A DNA stretch of 47,809 nucleotides, from assembly GCA_028598975.1 (NCBI GenBank), contig JAQRMU010000065.1, positions 1-47,809 of the forward strand. Direction: 5' to 3'. Made by a program: the position numbers and the translations under genes. This document shows positions 1-10,606 of this stretch, one piece after another. The notes beneath the pieces are model-generated. The model worked only from the letters and a program-made list of their open reading frames with translations, did not search any database and had not been told where the DNA came from. The first letter of the stretch is position 1; every line of letters starts with the position of its first letter. The stretch is from Gammaproteobacteria bacterium. Lineage in GTDB: Bacteria; Pseudomonadota; Gammaproteobacteria; Nitrosococcales; Methylophagaceae.

Positions 1-103
1 ATAACTTGTTATTAACAGGAATAAAAATTCCCTGTAATTCTTATACATAGCCGGACATGATTTCCTAGTAATACGATAACGAAGAGAAAACAAGGAATTA
101 TTT
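1..103. repeat. dispersed structured repeat, copy R1 (left window end)
   Basis: taacttgttattaac.gga...ttccctgtaattctta.acatag.cgga...ttcctagtaa...gataac.aaga..aaaca; matches right window end. Confidence 0.65.
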
Positions 104-315
104 GTCCGTAAACCGTTTCCGTTTTTGGGCTGTAGCCTAGCCTACTTTTTAGCGGCTAACAATACGGTGTTTTAGCTAAGTCTTTGTAAGTTGGGGTATT
201 AATTGGGTGGGGGAGTAATTGTAAAAAATAACACTAACATCTTTGTTTGATTTACTGTATTCTTCTCGCTTCTTCAAGTTATCCGGTTAGTTTCTAACTT
301 TACTTGAAGTGGTGT

Positions 316-392
316 GGAGCGGTAGTTCAGCTGGTTAGAATGCTGGCCTGTCACGCCGGAGGTCGCGGGTTCGAGTCCCGTCCGCTCCGCCA
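316..392 (+). tRNA. tRNA-Asp (anticodon GTC), CCA encoded
   Basis: GGAGCGG...CCGCTCC acceptor pairing, anticodon loop CCTGTCACG, GGTTCGAGTCC T-loop, terminal CCA; 77 nt. Confidence 0.96.
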
Positions 393-426
393 ATTTTCTT
401 TTTGTATTTATTTTCTTAAATACGGA

Positions 427-1179
427 TTACAAATCAATAAATTCTGTCAGATTAATCGTCGTTATTTCGGGTTTTTTCTGTGCATCAGTTTTATCTTGAT
501 CGGTATTGTATCCCCAGTCTGCGAATAAACAGTTTACATGGCTTAAACGCTCATCGTTAATGACGTTATGCAATGTTGGTAATCTATCTTCCACAAATAA
601 AACGTCGTCATTAGGGTGTTGTTCTGAAAGGTCGCTTAGGACTTGTTGCTTACTTAGTTGCCGATCTAGGCCAAAGATACGTTCTGGAGGGAAGCTGATG
701 TCATTGGCATCAAAGATCTGGCTAACAAAGCGTTCTTGTTTGGTGGTGATGATGGTGCACTGTTCTGTGTCGATCTGTTTGAGCTTGTTTGCCACACCAT
801 CAAATAGTGGGTTCATTTCGATCCATTCGTCGATATTATCTTTAATCCAGTGATCACGGGTTTCACCAAAGTGTTTTTTTAATTCGACAGTGCTTAGCTT
901 ATCTTGAGTAATGATCGTTTCGATTGATGCTGAAAAATCATTAAGTAAGGTTTGAGCAGGTACACCTTCAAATAGTAAGCGCATGATCAGAATGGCTTCA
1001 AAGCCGGTTTCCATGACTGGTCTGACTTGTCGAAATGATTCAATCAAGTCGGCGGGTGTTTGCTCTGGCATATCTTGCCAAATTTGTCCTGCTACTTTCC
1101 AGCCAGTAATGCCTGTTTCTATTGCGCTGTCACAGATGACACCATCAAAGTCGAGTGCGTATAGTTTTGTTTTTGCCAT
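427..1179 (-). CDS. HAD-superfamily hydrolase/phosphatase
   Basis: N-terminal LYALDFDGVICDS motif I and late FVEDRLPTL motif. Confidence 0.85.
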   Translation of the reverse strand: MAKTKLYALDFDGVICDSAIETGITGWKVAGQIWQDMPEQTPADLIESFRQVRPVMETGFEAILIMRLLFEGVPAQTLLNDFSASIETIITQDKLSTVELKKHFGETRDHWIKDNIDEWIEMNPLFDGVANKLKQIDTEQCTIITTKQERFVSQIFDANDISFPPERIFGLDRQLSKQQVLSDLSEQHPNDDVLFVEDRLPTLHNVINDERLSHVNCLFADWGYNTDQDKTDAQKKPEITTINLTEFIDL

Positions 1180-1181
1180 TG

Positions 1182-1361
1182 TTATTTCAACAAGCAGTGT
1201 TTAGTGAAGTTACCGGCATCATTCATTGTCCAGTCGCCTTTAGGCATGTCTTTCATGGTATTACACCACCGTTCACTACCGACTTCGGGGGTGCAAGCAG
1301 AGATTGACAGTAAAAAGACGAGAGCAAGTAGTCCACTTATTACTTTGCTGATAATGGTCAT
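1182..1361 (-). CDS. small lipoprotein, DUF3012-like (59 aa, absent from the supplied ORF track)
   Basis: Translated by eye: MTIISKVISGLLALVFLLSISACTPEVGSERWCNTMKDMPKGDWTMNDAGNFTKHCLLK; lipobox ISAC, GSERWC motif. Confidence 0.75.
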   Translation of the reverse strand: MTIISKVISGLLALVFLLSISACTPEVGSERWCNTMKDMPKGDWTMNDAGNFTKHCLLK

Positions 1362-1381
1362 TTGTTTTCCTGATAAATTGT

Positions 1382-1849
1382 TTATTGTGAGACTCTGGTT
1401 TCACCATTTACGGTCATGAGACGAACTCTGTCGCCGACATGAAATGGTTTTTCTGGATTATGTTGTTGGACTAAAGAGATTATCTTATTGGTATTATTCA
1501 TACGAATAACAAGTTCGATACCTTGGGTTTGAGTTATCGCTTCTTCTGCGGCACTTCCTGCTAATCCACCTGCTACAGCACCGATAACAGTGGCAACGGC
1601 TGCACCCTTACCATCGCCAACACTACTGCCTGCAATACCACCAACGACCGCACCAGCCGCTGAGCCAATGGGTGTTTTGGTGCCTTCAATCACAACCAGT
1701 CGTACATCTTCAACGGTTCCATATTGAACTGTTTGGACTGCACGGGCATCTTCACGTGAGTAGGTGTCGCCTTGTAGCTTGCTGGCACAACTCACCAGTA
1801 GCAACGAGAGTGGAGCGAGAATTAGAATTGTTAATGCTTTTGTATTCAT
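1382..1849 (-). CDS. outer-membrane lipoprotein with glycine-zipper 2TM domain (SlyB-like)
   Basis: Lipobox LLLVSC; GAVVGGIAGSSVGDGKG..GAVAGGLAG glycine zipper. Confidence 0.75.
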   Translation of the reverse strand: MNTKALTILILAPLSLLLVSCASKLQGDTYSREDARAVQTVQYGTVEDVRLVVIEGTKTPIGSAAGAVVGGIAGSSVGDGKGAAVATVIGAVAGGLAGSAAEEAITQTQGIELVIRMNNTNKIISLVQQHNPEKPFHVGDRVRLMTVNGETRVSQ

Positions 1850-1882
1850 GAGGGCTCTCCAATTGTTGTTATTTTTAGACAT

Positions 1883-2027
1883 ATACCCAAACTACCTGGA
1901 GATGCAGATTTTTTTCGTCATCCCAGCATGTTTTTAGCTGGGATCTGCTTAATACAATAGATTCTCGATAAGAGTATTCGAGGATGACGGGAGCTGTAAG
2001 CCCTGCATCTTCATTTATCATGGGTAT
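1883..2027. repeat. MITE-like/palindromic intergenic element, copy A
   Basis: Terminal inverted motif ATACCC...GATGCAG / CTGCATC...GGGTAT; internal CATCCCAGCATGTTTTTAGCTGGGATC also found at about 31770-31800 in inverted orientation. Confidence 0.6.
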
Positions 2028-2041
2028 AGCAGGGACCATTT

Positions 2042-3319
2042 TTATCCCTTTTGGTAGACAATATTGCCGCTGAATAAGGTCGTTTGAACTTCATTGTTAA
2101 ATAACCAGCCAGAGAAAGGACTGTTTTTACCGGCACTGACAAAGTGTTCAGGTCTGCATTCATGGTGAGCATCTGTATTGATAATGCAGATATCAGCCTG
2201 CGCCCCCACTTTAAGTTGTCCTGCTTCAATGCCGAGTATGTCTGCGGGGTGGCATGTCAGGCTGGCAATCGCTTGTTGTAGTGAAAGCTCATCGTCATCC
2301 ACTAGCTTGAGCGTTAGTGCTAATAAGGTTTCAAGACCTGAAATTCCGGGTGTTGTTTCTGCAAAAGGGCCGAGCTTGGCATCATTATCAAGCGGTTGAT
2401 GATGAGATGAGATGGCGGTGATAACACCTTCTCTTACTGCTTGTTGTAAAAGTTCGCGATCACGGGTACTGCGCAGAGGGGGTAGGACATGACTTAAGCT
2501 GTCGTAGTTACCAATGTCATGTTCGCTTAGGTGTAAGTGATGTGCGCTAACATCGGCAGTAACATTTAAGCCCTTCTCTCTAGCTTCTTTAATTAGATCT
2601 ACCGCTCTAGACGTGGATAGATTATGGAAGTGAGCACGTACTCCCGTTCTCTCAATTAATAACAGGTCACGTGTAACGGCAATCGTTTCTGCTTCTTCTG
2701 GAATACCGCCTAGCCCAAGTCGAGTGCTAACTAATCCTTCATGAGCACAACCTTGAGATGCGAGGGAGGGATCGGAGGCATTAATGAAAAAAGTGAGATC
2801 GAGTGTGGCGGCATATTCCATCGCCCGACGTTGAACTAAACTATTTTTAATGGGTGTTAATCCGTTACTGACAGCAATACAGCCCGCCTCTTTTAAGGCA
2901 AGCATTTCGCTTAGGTATTCGCCTTCAAGGTGTTGAGTGAGTGCGCCAACGGTTAAGACCATGGTTCGGCCCGCTTTCTTGGCGCGATCTTCAATTAGCT
3001 CGATCACTGCGGGCGTGTCGATTACTGGTGCGGTATCGGGTGGCACACATAATGTCGTAATGCCGCCTTTAACCGCTGCTTGTGTTTCACTGTCAATGGT
3101 GGCGGCGTGTTCTTGACCTGGCTCTCTAAGGCGAGCACTTAAATCAATAAGGCCAGGACAGACAATGTGATTGCTAGCATCAATCGTTTGATCAGCAATG
3201 AAGTTATCAAGATGATCACTCATAGCGATAATCTTTCCATCATCAATGAAGATATCAAGTTGGGCATCAAGTTGGCTGGCGGGATCGATCACGCGGCCAT
3301 TTGTTATACGTAATTTCAT
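2042..3319 (-). CDS. pyrC': dihydroorotase-like protein, probably non-catalytic PyrC' type
   Basis: Dihydroorotase homologue adjacent to pyr[11 protein letters not shown] where DLHVHLREPG is expected. Confidence 0.85.
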   Translation of the reverse strand: MKLRITNGRVIDPASQLDAQLDIFIDDGKIIAMSDHLDNFIADQTIDASNHIVCPGLIDLSARLREPGQEHAATIDSETQAAVKGGITTLCVPPDTAPVIDTPAVIELIEDRAKKAGRTMVLTVGALTQHLEGEYLSEMLALKEAGCIAVSNGLTPIKNSLVQRRAMEYAATLDLTFFINASDPSLASQGCAHEGLVSTRLGLGGIPEEAETIAVTRDLLLIERTGVRAHFHNLSTSRAVDLIKEAREKGLNVTADVSAHHLHLSEHDIGNYDSLSHVLPPLRSTRDRELLQQAVREGVITAISSHHQPLDNDAKLGPFAETTPGISGLETLLALTLKLVDDDELSLQQAIASLTCHPADILGIEAGQLKVGAQADICIINTDAHHECRPEHFVSAGKNSPFSGWLFNNEVQTTLFSGNIVYQKG

Positions 3320-4287
3320 GCCTGCGCCTCTTGTTCTGATTGTGCACCGAGTGTCATAGACATCACTGCCATGCGAATTGCGATACCGTGTGTGACTTGT
3401 TCTAAGATGACGGATTGTGGCCCATCGGCAACCGTTGAGGCTATTTCAACGCCTCGATTTATTGGCCCAGGATGCATGACAATGGCATCTGGTTTTGCGC
3501 AGCGTAACTTTTCTTCTGTTAGGCCATAGCGTTTAAAGTATTCACGGGCGCTAGGCAGTAATGCACCTTGCATGCGTTCATGTTGGAGACGAAGCATAAT
3601 AACAACGTCGACATCGTGTAGGCCTTCTTCCATATCATGATAAACATGGACGCCGAGCGACTGACAGTCTGTGGGTAATAAGGTCTTTGGTCCAATCACT
3701 CTAATTTCACCGACACCTAGAATCGCGAGTGCTTGGATTTGTGAGCGAGCAACACGAGAGTGCAATATATCGCCAACAATAGCGACACGAAGGTCAGGAA
3801 AGTGGTGTTTATGGCGACGAATGGTAAACATATCTAACATGGCTTGTGTTGGGTGTGCGTGACAGCCATCACCGGCATTAATAACACTGACATGGGGGGC
3901 AACATGTTGGGCGATAAATTCTGCCGCACCACTTTGGTTGTGGCGAACAACAAACATATCGCTGTGCATTGATTCTAGGTTGTGCAGGGTATCAAGCAGG
4001 CTTTCACCTTTTGATGTGGCTGAGGTGCTGATATTAAGGTTCATAACATCAGCAGACAGTCGCTTAGCGGCAAGCTCAAAGGTGGTACGTGTGCGGGTGC
4101 TATTTTCAAAGAATAGGTTAACAATCGTTTTACCGCGAAGTAACGGGACTTTTTTGACCTGTTGGTGTGAAATGCTAGAAAACTGCTCGGCACGATCCAT
4201 TATTTCTGTCAGTAATGGCCGCTTGAGACCTTCAATCGTTAAGAAGTGCCGTAAACGACCACTTTCAGTAAGTTGATTATTGGTCAT
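3316..4287 (-). CDS. pyrB: aspartate carbamoyltransferase catalytic subunit
   Basis: [38 protein letters not shown] motifs. Confidence 0.97.
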   Translation of the reverse strand: MTNNQLTESGRLRHFLTIEGLKRPLLTEIMDRAEQFSSISHQQVKKVPLLRGKTIVNLFFENSTRTRTTFELAAKRLSADVMNLNISTSATSKGESLLDTLHNLESMHSDMFVVRHNQSGAAEFIAQHVAPHVSVINAGDGCHAHPTQAMLDMFTIRRHKHHFPDLRVAIVGDILHSRVARSQIQALAILGVGEIRVIGPKTLLPTDCQSLGVHVYHDMEEGLHDVDVVIMLRLQHERMQGALLPSAREYFKRYGLTEEKLRCAKPDAIVMHPGPINRGVEIASTVADGPQSVILEQVTHGIAIRMAVMSMTLGAQSEQEAQA

Positions 4288-4802
4288 TTACTACTCCCAT
4301 CAGAAATTATTTCAAGTTGGAGCTTGCCATCATTTGTAAGCTTAATTTGTTGTTCGGCGGCAAGACTAATAGATTGTCCTGCGATATCAGCATGAATTGG
4401 AAGTTCATGGCCTTCTTCACGTTCAATTAATACGGCAAGAGTCACGCTGGCTGGGCGACCATAATCAAAGAGCTCATTGAGTGCGGCACGTACTGTGCGG
4501 CCACTGTGCAAAACATCATCTACAAGTAATAAGTGGCGATCATCAACACTGAAAGGTAAGTCTGATGGTGCAACTTGAGGATGCATGCCAATGCGTGTGA
4601 AGTCATCACGGTAATAAGCAATGTTTAGTGTGCCGAGAGGTGCATCGAAAAAATCAGCACCTAACAAGTCTGAAAGCGCTTCTGCAATCCATATTCCGCC
4701 GGTGTGAATTCCCACGATGAGGGGCTTTTTATCACCGAGTTGTTGGCGAATCTCTTCAGCCATAGACTGTAGTAAAGCGTGAATATCTGTCGCTGTTGTC
4801 AT
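4284..4802 (-). CDS. pyrR: bifunctional pyr operon regulator/uracil phosphoribosyltransferase PyrR
   Basis: PRPP motif [18 protein letters not shown]; pyrimidine operon context. Confidence 0.92.
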   Translation of the reverse strand: MTTATDIHALLQSMAEEIRQQLGDKKPLIVGIHTGGIWIAEALSDLLGADFFDAPLGTLNIAYYRDDFTRIGMHPQVAPSDLPFSVDDRHLLLVDDVLHSGRTVRAALNELFDYGRPASVTLAVLIEREEGHELPIHADIAGQSISLAAEQQIKLTNDGKLQLEIISDGSSK

Positions 4803-5218
4803 TGTTCATTCAACCATGATTGAAGGATAAGTTGGGCGGAGATGCGGTCAACATCATCGCGGTGATTGGCCTGTAGTTTACTATGAATTCCTAATTGTTC
4901 TAGGGCTTCAAATGTTGTTAGGCGTTCATCTTGCCATTCGACGGGGATTTGGAAGCGGCCATTGAGTCGATTACCAAATTTTCGTGATGCTTTGGTCATT
5001 GCTTGTTCGGTGCCATCCATATTCAGTGGTAAGCCAACAATAAGCAGTTGAGGTTTCCATTCATCTAAGAGTGTTTGAATGTCATCCCAGTTTGGAATGC
5101 CATCTCGCGCTTTGATAACGGTAAGGGGGTTAGCCGTGCCGGTGAGTTCTTGGCCAACAGCAACGCCAATATTTTTAAGGCCATGATCAAAACCAAGAAT
5201 TGTACGAGGTGTACTCAT
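4799..5218 (-). CDS. ruvX: Holliday junction resolvase-like protein RuvX/YqgF
   Basis: LGFDHGLKNIGVAVGQ, LIVGLPLNMDGTE, DERLTT motifs. Confidence 0.94.
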   Translation of the reverse strand: MSTPRTILGFDHGLKNIGVAVGQELTGTANPLTVIKARDGIPNWDDIQTLLDEWKPQLLIVGLPLNMDGTEQAMTKASRKFGNRLNGRFQIPVEWQDERLTTFEALEQLGIHSKLQANHRDDVDRISAQLILQSWLNEQ

Positions 5219-5772
5219 GCATGTCCTACTGAATGTGACATTAAATTTATATCAACGCCAAGTAACTTTGCGGCAGCTTGCCAACGTTGATCTGCGGGCG
5301 TATGAAACAAAATATCATCATTGGCGGCAACGGTTAACCAACTATTTTCGACAATTTCTTGTTCAAGCTGGCCTGCATCCCAGCCAGAATAGCCTAGTGT
5401 GATGATGGCATCTTTAGGTCCTTTGTCGGAACCAATGGTTTCTAAAATATCAGTTGATGTGGTGAGGAAGAGGTCGGCTGAAAGTTGTAATGTCGTTTGC
5501 CATGGTGAATCACTATTGTGAATGACCATGCCCTGCCCTTTTTGTACTGGGCCGCCAAATAAAACGGGTGTTGTTTTTGGTTGAGCCTCAGTGTTAGCTA
5601 TTTCTAAGTGATCTAATAGCTCGGTCAGCATCACATGTGTTGGCCGGTTAATAATCAGTCCCATAGCGCCTTGTTCATCATGTTCACAGATATAGACCAC
5701 AGAGCGATGAAAGAAGGAGTCAGCCAAAGCGGGCATGGCGATGAGGAAATGGTGTTGTAGTGATGATTCCAT
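5215..5772 (-). CDS. yqgE: YqgE/AlgH family protein
   Basis: HHFLIAMPALADSFFHRSVVYICEH...GAMGLIINRP; neighbour of ruvX. Confidence 0.94.
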   Translation of the reverse strand: MESSLQHHFLIAMPALADSFFHRSVVYICEHDEQGAMGLIINRPTHVMLTELLDHLEIANTEAQPKTTPVLFGGPVQKGQGMVIHNSDSPWQTTLQLSADLFLTTSTDILETIGSDKGPKDAIITLGYSGWDAGQLEQEIVENSWLTVAANDDILFHTPADQRWQAAAKLLGVDINLMSHSVGHA

Positions 5773-7149
5773 TTAGAAGAAGCTAAAATCAACTTGGAAT
5801 AAGCGCTCAACCTCAGTGATGTACTTTTTATGAATGAGGAAGAGCATGACGTGATCTTCTGCTTCAATGACGGTGTCATGATGAGTAATAATTACTTCAT
5901 CACCACGTACAATCGCACCGATAGTGGTACCCGGTGGCAGGTCAATTTCATCAATTCGGCGACCAACAACTAGGGAGGATTTTTTATCACCATGAGCAAT
6001 GGCTTCCAATGCCTCAGCAGCGCCACGACGCAATGAGTGAACGGCAACAATGTCACCGCGACGAATATGGGCAAGCAAACTACCGATAGTGGCTTGTTGA
6101 GGTGATAAGGCAATGTCAACGGTGCCACTTTCAATGAGATCAACGTAGGCGGCACGGTTTATTAATGATAATACCTTTCGAGCACCGAGACGTTTTGCCA
6201 ACATTGCAGACAGAATATTGGCTTCATCATCATTGGTTAGAGCACAGAACAAGTCGATTTTATCGATATCTTCTTCTTTTAGGAGTTCTTCATTGGCTAC
6301 GTCACCCAGTAATACGATGGTGTTTGAGAGATCTTCCGAAAGTAAGTCTGCTCGCTGGGGGTTGGCTTCAATTAATTTGACTTGATAATCATCTTCTAGC
6401 GCTTTGGCGAGTCTTGAACCAATCTGACCACCACCCGCTAACATAATACGTTTATAAGGTTTATCAAGACGACGTAGTTCACTCATTACTGACAAAATAT
6501 CTTTACTTGCCGCGATGAAGAATACTTCATCATCTGCTTCGATAACGGTGTCATGTTTGGGGATAATCGGATAACCATTTCTGAAAATGGCGGCAACACG
6601 CGTATCTGTTTTTGGAATATGTTGGCGTAATTCTGATAAAGGGTTGCCGACTAAAGGACCTCCATGAAACGCTTTTACAGCAACAAGTTGAACTTTACCC
6701 TCAGCAAAATCTAAAACTTGTAAGGCATTAGGGTGGTTGATTAATTGTTTTATGTAATCTGTCACGATTTGCTCGGGACTGATGAACATATCGATGATGG
6801 TTGATTCAGGCGTATTAAATAACTCAGGTTGAGTTAAATATGAATTATTACGAATTCGAGCTATTTTGGTCGGTGTTTTATATAAATTATGGCAAATCTG
6901 GCAGGCAATAATATTAGTTTCATCGTTATTGGTAACAGCAAGCACAATATCTGCATCTTCAGCGCCGGCACGAGCTAAAACATCAGGATGAGAGCCTCGA
7001 CCATGAACGGTTTGAATATCATAATGATCTTGTAGTTTAACTAACAATTCATTGGTTTCATCAACGACGGTGACATCATCATCTTCACGTGCAAGCGTTG
7101 CCGCAACAGATGAACCAACTTGACCTGCACCAATAATAAGAACTTTCAT
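5773..7149 (-). CDS. trkA: Trk system potassium uptake protein TrkA
   Basis: Two Rossmann ([25 protein letters not shown]) and TrkA-C domains; 458 aa. Confidence 0.95.
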   Translation of the reverse strand: MKVLIIGAGQVGSSVAATLAREDDDVTVVDETNELLVKLQDHYDIQTVHGRGSHPDVLARAGAEDADIVLAVTNNDETNIIACQICHNLYKTPTKIARIRNNSYLTQPELFNTPESTIIDMFISPEQIVTDYIKQLINHPNALQVLDFAEGKVQLVAVKAFHGGPLVGNPLSELRQHIPKTDTRVAAIFRNGYPIIPKHDTVIEADDEVFFIAASKDILSVMSELRRLDKPYKRIMLAGGGQIGSRLAKALEDDYQVKLIEANPQRADLLSEDLSNTIVLLGDVANEELLKEEDIDKIDLFCALTNDDEANILSAMLAKRLGARKVLSLINRAAYVDLIESGTVDIALSPQQATIGSLLAHIRRGDIVAVHSLRRGAAEALEAIAHGDKKSSLVVGRRIDEIDLPPGTTIGAIVRGDEVIITHHDTVIEAEDHVMLFLIHKKYITEVERLFQVDFSFF

Positions 7150-7163
7150 CTTATTGCCTCAAA

Positions 7164-8444
7164 TTAAACATGTTTACTATCGATACCTAATGTCCGCAAT
7201 TTGCGATATAAGTGCGTACGTTCCATTCCTGCTAGTTTGGCCGCCTTGCCTACATTGCCGTCTGTTTCTTGCAGTTTTTGCAGTAAATAAAGACGTTCAA
7301 ATTGCTCTCTAGCCTCACGTAAAGGGAGATCATAGTTGATACCTGTTGTATCGCCAAGCTGCTCTGATTGTTCAGACATCAATTGTAATACGTTATCGAT
7401 CTCTGCTACATCAATATCTTCTGACTCACTCAGCACGAGCAGGCGCTGAATAATGTTTTTTAACTCTAGAACATTGCCGGGCCAAGAATAGTTTCTTAGT
7501 CTATTTTGTGCTGCTACTGTAAAGTGGCGATAGGGTAAGTCTGAGTGTGATGTTTGTTCATCTACAAAGTGTTGTACCAGCTCGGGAATGTCTTCAACAT
7601 GGTTTCGCAGTGCTGGGAGAGCTAGGGTAATACTGTTTATTTGATAGAGTAGCCCTTCTAAAAAGCTGCCATTGCTGATTGCCGATTCTAATGAATGTTG
7701 GGTCGCAAAAATAAGCTGGCACTGAGTAAGTTTTTTATTGTCGAGAAGATGAGACAGTAAGGCCTGAGAAGATTCAGATAATAATGCAACATCATTGATG
7801 AAAAGGCAGTTGTTTTCAGCAAGAGAAGTAAGTTTTAGACTGTCTGCAGGAAAACTCTCTGGTGTGAGTTCAATAAACTTCCCTGATGCATAGCGACCAA
7901 GACTATGTAAATAATGAGCAAAGCAATGCTTTCCTGAGCCATCTTCACCTTGCAGTAAGGTGGGCATTTCATGCTGGGCTACACGTTGAGCTTGTTCACG
8001 GAGTAATGTGAGTTGATTACTTTTTCCAACAGGTTCTTGGCTGTAGAGTTGTTGTAGGGCAACATGTTTGCTTTGGCTTTCAAGTGCGAGTTCGATACCG
8101 CGTATTAACTTGGCCATTGATAGTGGTTTTTCAATAAAATCACTGGCACCGAGGCGTGTTGCTTCTACTGCCGTTTCAATCGTGCCATGGCCAGACATCA
8201 TAACGATGGTGGCATTGGAGTCGTGTTGTTTGAATTCTTTTAGTAGACTTATTCCATCGACATCTGGCATCCAGATATCAAGCAAGGTTAACCCCGGCTT
8301 TTGTGTGGTAAATGCCGAACGCGCTTCTTCTCCGTTTTCTGCAATAGCGACCTTATAACCTTCATCGAGAAGAATGTCTTGGATAAGTTCGCGAATATCT
8401 GGTTCATCATCAACAACTAGGATGAGGGGCTTATCATTACTCAC
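7164..8444 (-). CDS. ntrX: NtrX-like response regulator with degenerate AAA+ domain
   Basis: Receiver domain LVVDDEPDIRELI; Fis-type HTH GNVGKAAKLAGMERTHLYRKLRTLGI; AAA+ remnant without GAFTGA. Confidence 0.85.
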   Translation of the reverse strand: MSNDKPLILVVDDEPDIRELIQDILLDEGYKVAIAENGEEARSAFTTQKPGLTLLDIWMPDVDGISLLKEFKQHDSNATIVMMSGHGTIETAVEATRLGASDFIEKPLSMAKLIRGIELALESQSKHVALQQLYSQEPVGKSNQLTLLREQAQRVAQHEMPTLLQGEDGSGKHCFAHYLHSLGRYASGKFIELTPESFPADSLKLTSLAENNCLFINDVALLSESSQALLSHLLDNKKLTQCQLIFATQHSLESAISNGSFLEGLLYQINSITLALPALRNHVEDIPELVQHFVDEQTSHSDLPYRHFTVAAQNRLRNYSWPGNVLELKNIIQRLLVLSESEDIDVAEIDNVLQLMSEQSEQLGDTTGINYDLPLREAREQFERLYLLQKLQETDGNVGKAAKLAGMERTHLYRKLRTLGIDSKHV

Positions 8445-10606
8445 TGCATCATTTCCTTTAACGGTAGTCGAATAATTATACATGCACCAGTGGGCTCCGT
8501 ATTCTCTGCCCAGACTTGACCATGATGTTCTTCTATTATTTTTTTAACAATAGCTAAACCCAGTCCTGTGCCTTTTGTTTTGTTGGTAGCATAAGGTTCA
8601 AAAAGGGTATTGACCATATCATCAGGAATTCCTGGGCCATGATCTTGTAGTGTTATCTCTAACCAGAGCTGTTCATCAAATGTAATGGTGTGGTAACTGA
8701 TAACAATATCAACATCAGATTGCGCTTCTTCACTGGCCTCAATAGCATTCTTAAATAAATTATGGAGAACCTGTCTTATTTGGGTGCTATCAACCTCAAG
8801 TGAAATATCTTTAGCAGGGCTTAACAACGTGAACTGATGATTATGATTGCTTTGGTATAAGGCTAATACTTCACGAATAAGCTCGCCAATTGCTTGCGAC
8901 TGTAGTTGTAGACCTGGGTTTCGAGCATAATCTGAAAAGTCATTGACCATTTCTTTCATGGCTTCAACTTGGCTGATAATCGTGTTGGTGAGCTTTGTTA
9001 GTGTGTGGGTTTGCTCTTCAGGTAATAGTGGTAAATATTTATGTTGCAAGCGGTCAGCAGATAATTGAATGGGTGTTAGTGGGTTCTTTATTTCATGAGC
9101 AAGCCGTTTTGCAACTTCGCCCCATGCGGCATTACGCTGTGCTTGTAGAAGTGTAGTGACATCATCAAAGACAACAACCCAACCAGCATCATTAGGAAGT
9201 AGCGTTCCTCGACACATCAGCGTTTGCAAGCCTTTCTTTTGTTGTAATTCAATTTGTTGTTGCCAGCTTTCTTGTTGAGTTAGCTGGTGTTTTATTAAGT
9301 GAGTGAGCGGGTGAAGATAAGGGTTTTTGTCGCCCAGCTTCTTAATCGTACTCTCTAAACGCTGTTGCAGGTCAAGGTGAAGAATCTTACTGCTCGCAAT
9401 ATTAGCCGTACGTAATAGGTGTTTATTATCAATAGTGATAACGCCACTTGAGAGACTGCCAAGTACCGTAGAAAGGTAGTGTGTTTGCTGTTCTAATTGC
9501 CGGTGACTATTTTGAGTAGCATGACGTTCTTGTGTAAGTCGCTGTGTCATTTGGTTGAAAGAACGCACTAAGAAGCCAATTTCATCATGGCTAGAAACAC
9601 CGTGTAGTTTGGTATTGTAATTACCCGAAGCGACGGACTTAGTCCCTTCTGCAAGCTCTTGCAATGGGTGAACAACTCGGCGAGATATCCAAAGAGAAAA
9701 CCAGATTGAGGCTAGTAATGTTAATAATACGATTAAGCTTAGCGCTAGAGTAAAGATATCAATTAATGGCTTACGTAGGTAACTCAACTCTTTATAGTCG
9801 GTGTAGGCATTTTGTACTGTTTTACCAAGTGAGCTGAGGTGAGCATTGACGGGGAAAATAACCTGTAAAAAGCGTTCTTCTTGGTCAGACCTTTTAATGG
9901 GTAAACGGACGGCGGCTCTTAGTTGTAAGTTATCGTGGTCAGGATCTAAGCCAATATAGTCTTCTTTTTGTTCTAGCTGATGGAAAATTGCTTCATTTGG
10001 GCGGCTTGGAATAATCAGCGCTGGGTTTTCAAGGCTGGTGGTTATTAGTTGACCGCTCATTGTCCACAAGCTGAGCTCGATGGCACCACTTAGTTGGGTC
10101 AGTTCGCGAATATTATGGTTGAGATCTCTTTCTGGCAATTCACTCAAAAGCCCTGTCATCATGCGTGTTTGTCGTAGCAAGGTTCGCATGCGAATTCCAA
10201 ATGCTGTTCGACTCAATTCGAGTGAATCATTCAGTGCTTGTTCTACTTTGACATCAAACCAGCTATTAATGCCTCGATGTAAAAAGTGGATGGAGAAGCT
10301 ATATACGATGGTGGTAGAAACAAGAATAAGCAAGGCAAACAAACTAACGAGACGGAGTGTTAGGCGGGCACCTTCTTTTTTGGCTTTAAAGTCTCGGTAG
10401 AGTTTGAAAAGACTTCGACCAAGAATACCGACGAGCAGGACAAGAATGGCAATGCCAAGCCCAAAAATAGATAAAAACAAGTCATTGAAACGGGAACTAT
10501 CTTGCGTTGCTGCACTTAATAAATAAGCGAGGGCAAGCAAAGATACACCTAATAAAATATAAGGTGTGACACCTGAACGGAGGCGAGTGAATAAATTTAA
10601 TCCCAT
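8441..10606 (-). CDS. ntrY: NtrY-like transmembrane sensor histidine kinase (HAMP, HisKA, HATPase)
   Basis: HEIKNPLTPIQLSADRL H-box, HNLFKNAIEASEEA N-box, GTGLGLAIVKKI G-box; N-terminal TM segments. Confidence 0.92.
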   Translation of the reverse strand: MGLNLFTRLRSGVTPYILLGVSLLALAYLLSAATQDSSRFNDLFLSIFGLGIAILVLLVGILGRSLFKLYRDFKAKKEGARLTLRLVSLFALLILVSTTIVYSFSIHFLHRGINSWFDVKVEQALNDSLELSRTAFGIRMRTLLRQTRMMTGLLSELPERDLNHNIRELTQLSGAIELSLWTMSGQLITTSLENPALIIPSRPNEAIFHQLEQKEDYIGLDPDHDNLQLRAAVRLPIKRSDQEERFLQVIFPVNAHLSSLGKTVQNAYTDYKELSYLRKPLIDIFTLALSLIVLLTLLASIWFSLWISRRVVHPLQELAEGTKSVASGNYNTKLHGVSSHDEIGFLVRSFNQMTQRLTQERHATQNSHRQLEQQTHYLSTVLGSLSSGVITIDNKHLLRTANIASSKILHLDLQQRLESTIKKLGDKNPYLHPLTHLIKHQLTQQESWQQQIELQQKKGLQTLMCRGTLLPNDAGWVVVFDDVTTLLQAQRNAAWGEVAKRLAHEIKNPLTPIQLSADRLQHKYLPLLPEEQTHTLTKLTNTIISQVEAMKEMVNDFSDYARNPGLQLQSQAIGELIREVLALYQSNHNHQFTLLSPAKDISLEVDSTQIRQVLHNLFKNAIEASEEAQSDVDIVISYHTITFDEQLWLEITLQDHGPGIPDDMVNTLFEPYATNKTKGTGLGLAIVKKIIEEHHGQVWAENTEPTGACIIIRLPLKEMMQ

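Noticed and set aside
304-528. 74-aa ORF in the track over tRNA-Asp
   Set aside because: Overlaps a well-supported tRNA; no protein features.
506-1204. Plus-strand ORFs 506-853 and 983-1204 opposite the HAD gene
   Set aside because: Antisense shadow ORFs of a strong CDS; low-complexity Ser/Cys/Arg-rich translation.
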